Shown here piece by piece: positions 44,273 through 53,297 of a DNA stretch of 64,000 nucleotides. Position 1 is the first letter of the stretch. Each line of letters starts with the position of its first letter. The notes beneath the pieces are model-generated. The model saw only the letters and a program-made list of their open reading frames with translations. It was not told the origin of the DNA and did not search any database. The position numbers and the translations under genes were made by a program. Source of the DNA: Cladorrhinum sp. PSN259 (lineage: Eukaryota; Ascomycota; Sordariomycetes; Sordariales; Podosporaceae); the NCBI GenBank assembly GCA_033725935.1, contig MU867085.1, forward strand, positions 414,835 through 478,834, given 5' to 3'.

Positions 44273-47200
44273 ATGGATGGAGTGAGCGTCGCGGCGAGTG
44301 TCATCGCCATCATTCAGTTATCGACGTCCTGCTTGAAGCTGTCGAGCAAATGGCTCGGTCCTTCCGAGTTCGACACATCGGAACTGGGCCGCATCACCTC
44401 GAGTCTTTACGCATTCAATGGTGCGATGAAGAACTTCCAGACCCATCTGGAGATCAACGAGGATAATGAAGCTCGGCTCAAGGCCTTGGATCAGCTAAAA
44501 CCGGTGCTTCAGCGTTGCGAAGCCGCTTTAAATATCACCAAGGAGTTCATGGAACGAGCCGGCTTCGTTGGAAGGCACCTCCTAGCCCCGAGATCTGACC
44601 GCAAGATCAAGCTAGCGATAAAGATGCTGGACGATGCAAAGGAGCTTTTCGTCCTTGCTATCCATCATGATCACCTGTAAGGAGCCATACTGGTGACAGG
44701 CAGAAATTTGGAGTCCAAGTACAGACAGGACAAACTGACCCCCCGGTAGGACCATCCTCACATCGGTTGAACAATACCTGCGCAACGTGGGAGCGGATAT
44801 CCGGGATCTTCAAACAATCGCCGCAGACAGCACGCTAAAACAAGCAGAGATCCTAGACAGCCAATCTCGGCATTTTCAGCAGGCTGAAGGTTGGCAGCTC
44901 GATACCAGCTCCAGCCTCCAGGCTCTCCAAAGGGATGTCAACATAACGCGCAGAGAACTCTTGGATGGCAGAGATTTGCAGATGCAATGGCAACAAGACG
45001 CGGCAATGACTGCCTCGTCCCTCCAAGATTCGGTAAAGCGCCAAGACGAAAGGGCTGACCGCAGCGAGAGACAGGCCATATTGGACTGGATCACAACGGT
45101 TAAACACGCCTCCCAACAGCATGATTTTCTAAGCAGACGCGAGACTGGCACCGGAACCTGGTTCATCAACTCATCCGAATATCAGACTTGGCTCGCCCAC
45201 CCTAAACAAACTCTCTACTGCCCCGGCATCCCGGGGGCTGGCAAGACCATCCTCGTCGCGGCTACCGTTCATGATCTCGAGAGTCGATTTGATCTCGATC
45301 TTAGTGTTGGGATCGGCTATGTTTACTTCAATTTCCGGCGGCTGGAAGAACAGAAGCCAGAAGCATTGCTGTCCAGCTTGCTGAAGCAACTCGTCCAAAA
45401 ACGGAGGCCTTTGCCGGCTTGCGTGATGGAGCTTTATGAGAAGCATACCGAAAAGCAGTCGAAGCCATTGCTCAGCGAGATCTCGCAGGTTCTTGAGCTG
45501 GTTGTCTCTCAGTATTCGCGAGTTTTCATCTTGGCTGACGCTTTGGACGAATGCTCCGGAAACAAGCTGTGGCGAGAATCCTTTCTAAAAGAAATGCGGA
45601 AACTCCAGGATGGTGGAGGCGCAAACTTCCTGGCAACCTCGCGACCCATCCCAGAGATTGAGACACATTTCAGCAGTTGCCCATCTCTCGAGATTCTCGC
45701 CAGTAATGAAGATGTCTGCATATATTTGGAGGGGCGGATGTCGCAGCTCCCTAGTTTCGTACTAAACAATCAGATCTTGCGAGAGCAGGTCAAGAGCGAC
45801 ATAGCTACCGCGGTCGATGGGATGTAAGTATTTTCCAGCGTCAACGGGTTTGTCTCCTCCCATGTTTATTCTGACTTTGAAAAGGTTCTTGCTCGCTCAG
45901 CTGTACATGACGTCCCTTGAGGACAAGACCACCGTCAAAGCTGTCAAGTCGGCCGTCGCAAACTTCAAGAAACAGACAGAGGGGACATCCGAAGACGCCA
46001 AGGTCAAAATTCTAGCCCAAGTCTACGACGATGCAATGACCAGGATCCAGGGACAAAAGTCAGGCTTCCGCCAGCTAGCCGATAATGTTTTGACCTGGAT
46101 CGTATTCGCCACGCGGCCTCTCAACACGGCGGAACTTCAGCATGCTCTCACCGTGGAGGTCGGGGAGCACGAACTGGACGACGAGAACACCCCTCAGGTG
46201 GAGGACATGGTCTCTGTCTGCGCTGGCCTGGTGACGGTTGACGAGGAGAGCAAAGCCATCCGCTTGGTGCATTACACGACCCAGGAGTACTTCCTTCGGA
46301 CCCAAGAACATTGGTTCCCCTCGGCGAATGAGAGGCTCGCAACCGTCTGTCTCACGTATCTCTCGCTCGGTGTTTTTAGTACCGGCTTCTGCGAGTCAAA
46401 CAAAGATTTTGAGCATCGTGTTCAGACATATCCGTTGTATACCTACGCATCCGTGAACTGGAGTCGCCATGTTGGGAAGAGCACGTCTCAGATCGCAGAC
46501 GCCCTTCGGTTCCTTGCTATGGAATCCAACGTGGAGTCCGCGAGCCAAGCACTATTTAAAACTGTGCACGACTATCCACGCGTCGGTGCTGCCCACGGAC
46601 GGATTTCCAGGAGGACGACTGGCTTTCACCTTGCTGTCTACTTTCGGCTTCTTCACATCATGGAAGAAATGATATCGAGAGGTTACGACCCAAACATACA
46701 GGACTCCCATGGACAAACGCCCCTCTCTTACGCCGCCGATAGCGGTTACGAAGCAGGCATCAGGGCGCTCCTGAAAAGCGACATCTTAGATTGCGGCGCC
46801 AGAGCCATCGACGGAATGACGCCGCTTATGCGCGCTGCAGAGAAAGGTCACGAGGCAGCCGTCATCATACTCCTTAATGATGCCAGGGTTGAAGCTAGCC
46901 TGAACGATACGGACAAGTGCGGACGAACTGCCATTCTGCACGCCTCGCAGGCGGGCAGGTGGGCCTGCGTTGGGCATCTGCTCGATAAGGGCGCGGACCT
47001 GACTACCAGGGACAACTTTGGCCAGACCGTTCTGTTGTTTGCCGCCCAAAGCGCGCCGATTGGGTATGTGGAGGACCTCCTAGATGCGTGCGATATTAGC
47101 CATGTTGAATCGCCCGACAACTGTAACTTGACACCTCTGAGACTTGCTGCAGCGCTCGGAAGGGTCGAAGTTGTTGATCTCCTGCGCCGCCGATTTGGAC

Positions 47201-47915
47201 CTAAGATTGGAACGCCGGTGATAGGAGTCGCTTCGCACGGTCGAAGAAGGGTAATCAGGGACGTAAGGCAGGTTAACCATGACGTGCCATCGAATTTATT
47301 ACCCGTAAGGATTATGGACGACGCATTAGTGAGTATTTGGCTCATTTCCAGACATATGTTTTGATGCAGAGGTGACCCTTACCACAGTATAGTCATTGCT
47401 CGAAGCTGCCATAGTTGGACCGGTTGGTTTGATCTCTCTCCCCGCATCTCGGCCCATGTAATGTGGTTCTGAGATTAAGAACCGTCACGCTAACTACTAA
47501 TGCGGTCAGGAGGGCACGCCGTACGAGATGGGCATATTCCGTCTCCAAATCTACATACCAGATCGTTACCCTCTTTGCCCGCCTACGATCCGGTTCGTCA
47601 CGCCGATTTACCACCCCAATGTTGATGAGAACGGAAACATACTCCTCAGCATATTCGAGTACGACTGGAACCCTGTTCACGGTGTATTATCACGTCAGTA
47701 AATCTTTGGAGAGCTCTGGATTTTCATCCGTTTGGACACACTAACAGTAATTCTCCTTAGTTCTAATGTCCATTCTACTGGTCTTAGGCAGCCCAATCGT
47801 AGACTACCCTAGGACAGAAGCCGCGAGGCAGTATCGAGCCGACAGAGAGGGATATGATCGCAGGGCATTAGAGATGACATGGCAGTATGCCATTTCAGAG
47901 CGGGAAGAGACTTAG
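44273..47915 (+). CDS. NLR-like STAND protein: NACHT - ankyrin repeats - E2 (UBC) fold lacking the catalytic cysteine
   Basis: Six exons (44273-44676, 44750-45823, 45885-47328, 47393-47422, 47510-47693, 47761-47915) close exactly in frame: 1,096 aa. Residues 1-~130 resemble the fungal STAND N-terminal domain (VAASVIAIIQLSTSCLKL). The NACHT P-loop GIPGAGKT is at ~294-301, with Walker B-like FILADALDEC at ~395. Ankyrin repeats span ~737-920 (DSHGQTPLSYAADSGYEAG, DGMTPLMRAAEKGHEAA). From ~946 the chain becomes a full-length E2 fold: RRRVIRDVRQ helix, EAAIVGPEGTPYEMGIF, YIPDRYPLCPPTIRF, the HPN motif in YHPNVDENG, and a C-terminal helical end through DREGYDRRALEMTWQYA. At the active-site position of the usual ICLDIL motif it reads ILLSIF, so Cys is Leu (1029). 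NLRs oligomerise on ligand sensing. The E2 part may bind ubiquitin or partners (inference). Confidence 0.85.
47393..47915 (+). other. Exons 4-6 encoding the UBC fold, separate description
   Basis: Exon 4 is only 30 nt and encodes SLLEAAIVGP. Exon 5 begins at EGTPYEMG, exactly where conserved E2 enzymes continue, so the splice choice is strongly supported. The stop-codon-bearing alternative, reading straight on after 47328, ends 12 codons later without a domain. The CTC codon at 47642-47644 replaces the catalytic cysteine. A Trp (YDWNP) and the HPN motif are kept. Confidence 0.8.
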
Positions 47916-49274
47916 GATAACTGCCTGGAATGTCCAAGCCAATGGCGGCTGTATAAGGAGAATTTGAGCTTATTGACAAAGTTTTTGGCATTCATGTTCG
48001 CCATCAGTTTAGATATCACATGGGCACTCAATCAAGCACTGATCTGGGCGGGGGGCAGTATGGCAGACGGCTGAGACTTGCATGTATTTGTCATGGAACT
48101 ATCCGGTGCATCTGGATTAAGGCGGTGGTCTTTGATCACTGCCCGTCGGGGGTTTCTTGGGAAGTTTATGGCTTCCTCCGTCATATTTTCGACGCTTTCT
48201 GGGAAGGAACAACGCAACAAACTTCAGAATCTCAATTCGGCATTTGCCCATGGAGTAAAAGGGGTAATACCTGACGATCCAACCTAGTGCCCATGGAGTA
48301 AAAAGGCAAGTGCCCGGGGATAAAACGCCTTTCTGAACCTGCTAGGTGTGGCGCTGGCTAGCTTTGTGACGGAGATTGGAGGGCGTGTGGGAGATACCGG
48401 ACAGACGGCCACCAATAATAATGTGGACTATGGCTGATTTGAGTGGGTATTTTTGAAATTAACCAAGCAGAGGAAAGTGCTCCTTTGCGACGTTCTCAAC
48501 CCCCTTCTTGGCGGCTCTCCTAGCTCCATGCAGTCAGCCAAGTCCGACCACAAATGCCCTCAGTCCCAACCTGACGCCCTAATCGTGTAGCCAGTGCTAT
48601 TGGAATTTTGTAACAAATGCATACTCGGATTTCCGCTATGAGCTCGGAGTATTGTCGGTAACCAAACGAAGACGTCGTCTCAATTCCTTTGAAGATAAAG
48701 AACCATCCAGCCGCCCAATCAGACGTCGCCGCAGTTTGCCGTCTGACATGTTATCCGATGCATTGCAGCCGGACGGGCTGTGCTTTTGGCTCTGTCCACC
48801 CACTGTTGCCGCTAGAGGTAAACTCCCAGGTTGGCCGAGGACGCCCGCATGTAGAATCACACCAAAGCATGCAGTTATTATACTGACTATCAGGCTATGC
48901 AAGATACTCGTATCCTGTCAAGCTTTTACTCGTCTTTCAATTCTTTGACAACCTTGCATCGAGTGCTGTACCAATTTGAGGCCCTCACAGCATGAGGGAA
49001 GTGAATTGACGAGATGTATAAAGGCAAAGAGCTTTCTCCTCTGCTCTGCCTCGCTTTTTGATCGGCAACAGCATTCAGCAACAACAGCATTCAGCAACAA
49101 CATTCAGCAGCAACATCAGTAACAACATTTGCCAACAGTTTCATCACAAACATCAACATATTGCAAAACAATCGCATCTTTGATCACCGCATCCCAATCA
49201 CTATTGTTTTCTCGGCGCATATGCACACATCGTCTTCAGCATAATACCATTCTCCCCCCTTTTCGGCTGCAGCC
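47916..49274. other. Intergenic 1.36 kb
   Basis: Contains a 15 bp block (gcccatggagtaaaa) repeated 43 bp apart (48246 and 48289) and a CA/CAG-rich repetitive leader (about 49060-49130, cagcattcagcaacaa units) before the lectin start codon. Short frames at 48000-48950 are unconvincing. Confidence 0.45.
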
Positions 49275-50882
49275 ATGTCGACCCCCTATATTCCTCCCCA
49301 AGGCCTCTATTTCCGCCTCCAGGGCAGTTTATCTGGCAAAGTCCTGTCCTGCGTCAAGTCTGAAGACAAAATCAGCCATCAAGACGAGTCAAACACCAAC
49401 GAGGACCCGTGGTTCAGTCTCGTTCACGGCACCGGTGGCAATGCGGGTTGGTACCTCATCAAGCACTGGAAGACGGGCGCCACCCTCTTCAGCCGGGACC
49501 ACAAAGAACCGCGCGTAGGCCACACGGGCCTGGAGGGCAAGTGGCCCGACAACTGGTTCAAACTCGACTTTGCCCCCAGCAGCCCGGGCAAACCCGACAA
49601 GTTCAGGCTGGTCAGCGGAGTCGGGTACGCCATCGTCAGCAAGAAAGACGACACGCTCGGCTGGGCGACGAACCACAACGAGAAGGAAGCGTTCGAGGAC
49701 CAGTACTTTACGTTTCTGTGGGAGAAGATGGAGGCCGTCGACACGGTGTGGCACAGGGACCGGGCCGTGGAAAAGGACGGCGAGGTTATGGTTGCAGCGG
49801 AGGAGCCCCTTGACAATGACTCGGCAATCGAGCAGATGTCCAGCTTGACGCTGACCACGACGGAGACGCTGACGCACGAGGTTGTCAACACCGGCGGCTT
49901 CCAGGCCAGCGCCAGCTTCAAGACCGGAATACCCTTCATCGGGGAGACGGAGATCTCGGTCACGGGCACGTACGAGCACAAGGTCGGGAACACGACCAGC
50001 ACGACCAAGACGTACGGCTCGACGATAAATGTCAAGGCCGGACCTTATACGTCTGTCACGGGCCAGCTTTTCTTGACAAAGGGCAAGATCGAGATTCCGA
50101 TCACGGTCACGTATCGGAGTAAGGAAGGGGTCGAGGTCAAGATGGAGGCAGTGTACAAGGGGGTGACATTCTACAAGTCGAAGACGAAAATTTTCGCGAC
50201 CCCTATTGGTAACAGGAGTGCGGATGGTGAGCCGGGAGAGTTGGTTGCAGAGTTCGATGGCCCTGGGGGCGATGAGGTCACTGTCAATGCAGGGATTGCC
50301 GAAGAGGAGGCAGCTGAGGAGGAGCCAGCCGAGGAGGAGGTTGCTGAGGAGGAGGTTGCTGAGGAGGAGGTTGCTGAGGAGGAGGTTTCAGAAGAAGAGG
50401 AAGTTGCTGAGGAGGAAGTTGTTGAGGAGGAGGTTGCTGAGGAGGAGCCAGCTGAGGAGGAGGTTCCTGAGGAGGAGGTTGCAGAAGAGGAGGAGGTTCC
50501 TGAGGAGGAGGTTCCTGAGGAGGAGGTTCCTGAGGAGGAGGAGGTTGCAGAAGAGGAGGAGCCAGCTGAGGAGGAGCCAGCTGAGGAGGAGCCAGCTGAG
50601 GAGGAGGTTCCTGAGGAGGAGGTTCCTGAGGAGGAGGAGGTTGCAGAAGAGGAGGAGGTTGCAGAAGAAGAGGAAGTTGCCGAGGAGGAAGTTGTTGAGG
50701 AGGAGGTTGCTGAGGAGGAGGAGGTTGCTGAGGAGGAGGAGCCAGCTGAGGAGGAGCCAGCTGAGGAGGAGCCAGCTGAGGAGGTTGCTGAGGAGGAGGA
50801 GGTTGCAGAAGAGGAGGAGGCAGCTGAGGAGGTTCCTGAGGAGGAGGTTGCAGACGAGGAGGTTGCGGAGAAAGAGTATTAG
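49275..50882 (+). CDS. Aerolysin-like pore-forming lectin with a glutamate-rich repeat tail
   Basis: Single exon of 535 aa. Residues ~8-155 look like a beta-trefoil/lectin-type module (aromatic- and Gly-rich, KFRLVSGVGYAIV). Residues ~190-325 have the Thr/Ser-rich alternating strands of the aerolysin/MTX pore-forming fold (TETLTHEVVNTGGF, TKTYGSTINVKAG). Such two-part proteins bind glycans and insert a beta-barrel in membranes. No signal peptide is seen, as in other fungal lectins of this type. From residue ~341 an acidic tail of ~195 residues is built from EEEV/AEEEP-type pentapeptides. It is far longer than anything I know in this family. The frame stays open after the TAG at 50880 for another 22 acidic codons, to a TGA near 50949. 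Pore formation is inferred from the fold only. The tail might mask charge or act as a switch. Confidence 0.75.
   Translation: MSTPYIPPQGLYFRLQGSLSGKVLSCVKSEDKISHQDESNTNEDPWFSLVHGTGGNAGWYLIKHWKTGATLFSRDHKEPRVGHTGLEGKWPDNWFKLDFAPSSPGKPDKFRLVSGVGYAIVSKKDDTLGWATNHNEKEAFEDQYFTFLWEKMEAVDTVWHRDRAVEKDGEVMVAAEEPLDNDSAIEQMSSLTLTTTETLTHEVVNTGGFQASASFKTGIPFIGETEISVTGTYEHKVGNTTSTTKTYGSTINVKAGPYTSVTGQLFLTKGKIEIPITVTYRSKEGVEVKMEAVYKGVTFYKSKTKIFATPIGNRSADGEPGELVAEFDGPGGDEVTVNAGIAEEEAAEEEPAEEEVAEEEVAEEEVAEEEVSEEEEVAEEEVVEEEVAEEEPAEEEVPEEEVAEEEEVPEEEVPEEEVPEEEEVAEEEEPAEEEPAEEEPAEEEVPEEEVPEEEEVAEEEEVAEEEEVAEEEVVEEEVAEEEEVAEEEEPAEEEPAEEEPAEEVAEEEEVAEEEEAAEEVPEEEVADEEVAEKEY
50296..50880. repeat. 15 bp minisatellite coding the acidic tail
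   Basis: Units of gaggaggttgctgag and variants (gcc/cca/cct/gca at the variable codons) repeat about 39 times in frame. Lengths vary between 15 and 18 bp, consistent with slippage. Copy number should differ between strains. Confidence 0.85.
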
Positions 50883-51401
50883 TATCAGGAGGAAGCTGCG
50901 GAGCAGGAGCTTACCGAGGAAGAGCGTCGGAATCAGTACCTAGAATGTTGAGCTTAGATCAAGACCTGATGCGAAAGGATCCGGCATAGGTTAAGAGCTA
51001 TTAGATCTAGAATAGAAGACAGTTAGATTAATAATTTCTTAATTTAATTTAATACAGTTACGGCGTTTATTTTATAAAACTTATAGTCGTCACACGTTCC
51101 TCGTGCTATGGTACTGTATTGAACAACAAGATTCCCCGAGGAAGTGGAATGGAAAGGTTGCAGCCAGCGGCCGCCAAGAATTGGGCATGCTCCCACAGAC
51201 GTATATATGGCCATTGGCTATATAGCTTGCTCAGATCAATCAAGTTATTCATTATTTCTTTTCTCTACTTGCTCCTCCCAGCGCATGCTCGTTGGCAATC
51301 TCTATGCTCCATAAACTACAAGAACACTTCGATTTCGATTATAAGGAACCTCAGAAAATCCGGCCAAGTAATAAAGTGTATAGTAGTGAAGACGATGTAC
51401 A
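50883..51401. other. Intergenic between convergent genes
   Basis: Starts with the still-open acidic frame downstream of the TAG (50883-50951), then AT-rich 3' flank. A short frame at 51119-51592 overlaps the opposite-strand coiled-coil exon. Confidence 0.4.
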
Positions 51402-52678
51402 TCATGTTAGCGCAACCTCAAGTCTCTCAAGTCTCTCAAGTCTCTCGCAAATGGACTTCACATCTCCCTGGTCAGTCTCTAAAAGCCTCTTCACGATCTG
51501 CCCTATTGTGCGGCGCAGTGCCGCTCCCGAATCCGACCCAAGCAACCGCATCGGCGCTGTCTGATCAGCAACGGCCTGAGTCCACGCACTAAAGTCGTCT
51601 GTACTCTCCTTAACGGCCTGGTATTCGCCCAGCTGCTCATCAACGAGGCTCTTGACCTTGGCCGAGTTTGTTTCCATTGCATCGACGCGAGCCCACAGGG
51701 AACGGGAATTGGTGAGCACTTGCTCGAGCGACTCGATGCGCGCATCTATAGTTGCGATTTTCGAGTTCAGACAAGAGAGCCGTAAGTCGACGCTGTCGAT
51801 TTCTTTTTGAAGGGTTTTCAACCTGTGACGCATCTTGCTGTTTGGCTTATCGCCGGTCAGAGATTGGATCTTGAGTCGCTCGAAAATAGGGGTTGAGAGA
51901 GAAAGCTGAAAAAAAAAAATAGACTTACGTCGCAACGTATTCCAGGCCACCTGCGGTGGCGATTGCGGGTGGACAGATTATACACAAGGTCCAAGTCGCG
52001 GCGCGGGCCTAGCATCACGATATTTATGGTCAGCTAAGTAAAATCATCAAGACTTATCAAACGGCCACTACTGACTGCACGCAATGTATTCCTGGCAATT
52101 TTCCGGTGCCCGACTTTGCTTTCCAGAGCCTGGCGCTCAGCTCTAGTCGACTCGAGCTCTGTCTTGATCTTTGCCGCGTCGGCTTTTTCCGCATCCCGCT
52201 CTTGCGTAGCTGACGCCAAGGCAGCCCTATACTGGTCGCTGAGAGACGAAAGTTTGGTTCGAAGGCCGGCCAGCTCTCCATCCATATCGTCATATGACTT
52301 TTTGATATGCTGGATCCGCTCGAGACCGGTGCTGGCGGCGCCGTGAAGCCCGGTGAAACTGGCGTCCATGTCTTCCAGATGCCTGCGCACAAGGGACTGA
52401 GACGTCGATATCCCGCCAGAGGCAGTGGAGGCGCCATCATACTCAAGCGAGTTAGCGAGACGACTGTTGTCGGTATTCACGTAGAGAATGGTCCCCTCGA
52501 CCGACTCAACGCTACGCTGGAGCGCCAAGAGCATGAGACTGCGGTCAGCTTGGATGTCGTCTTTGGATTTGTCCTCAAATGCATTGATGCGCGCTTCGAT
52601 GTCGATGAAGTCGTTTTCAAGCTGTTCAATTTCGTGCATGTAATCCTGCGGGCCATCTTTGGATCCGGTATGGGACAT
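51402..52678 (-). CDS. Coiled-coil protein, smaller member of a divergent pair
   Basis: Exons 52678-52076 and 51950-51402 join in phase 0 (about 383 aa). The start is the ATG at 52678 (MSHTGSKDG). The whole chain is predicted helical with heptad-like spacing (IEQLENDFIDIEARINAFEDK, TKLSSLSDQY, LKTLQKEIDSVDLRLSCLNSKIATIDARIESLEQV, ICERLERLERLEVALT). There is no signal peptide or membrane segment. A weak point is the KSIFFFQLSL region just after the splice, where an additional intron may exist, since GTAAGT is followed by a poly-T acceptor only 23 bp on. I do not recognise the family. It is divergently transcribed from the larger coiled-coil gene at 53298, suggesting joint control and possibly a complex. 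Confidence 0.65.
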
Positions 52679-53297
52679 TTTGGATCCAAGAACCGGTTGT
52701 GATGGACACGATGGCTGCCAACATGAAGGTGAGGAAAGCAAGCAAAAGACGCCTGACAAATGGCGGGGTCGGGTTGGAAAGCAATAAGCCTTACATAGGT
52801 CGAGGTCATTTGTAAAAGATCTACTGTGACTAGGGACGTTTTCTTATGCAAGATCCGTCTTGTCCGGTGGCGGCCGCCCGGAGCCTCGCTCTCACGATGC
52901 TCGATAACCTAGATGCTAATTTTAATTCCGTGCCAGCTCGGACTTTGCTTGTCAGACATTCATTGGTTCTCACAGTTACAAACAAAAGTTGCATAGCCCA
53001 CAAATTCCACGTCATTGGGGGCCGAATGGATGTACCAGACAGGGGTCGGCGCGGAATCTATCCATATACGGCGAAGGCAAACATATTATCGACAGATCAG
53101 CCGCATGGTCAGCACTGAAAATATGGGGCCTGGCTATGAGGCAGATTTGGCTCTTTTATAAAATATCAACGCTGCAAGGTCCTATGGCGTTGGCTACCGT
53201 GTGTAAAGCTTACTTGCACGCTTGCTACCCTTTATTGTTGATCGTTAATAAGCCTGCTGCGTATTCGATTTAATCCGCCGAAAGATTTACTGCGATA
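52679..53297. promoter_or_regulatory. Bidirectional promoter of the coiled-coil gene pair
   Basis: A 619 bp spacer between two divergent start codons, with no gene of its own. It must hold both promoters. No specific binding motif was identified. Confidence 0.45.

Noticed and set aside
50206..50943. A 245-residue arginine/leucine-rich open frame in another phase of the lectin tail
   Set aside because: It is the +1 shadow of the GAG-rich minisatellite and has no independent start context or domain.
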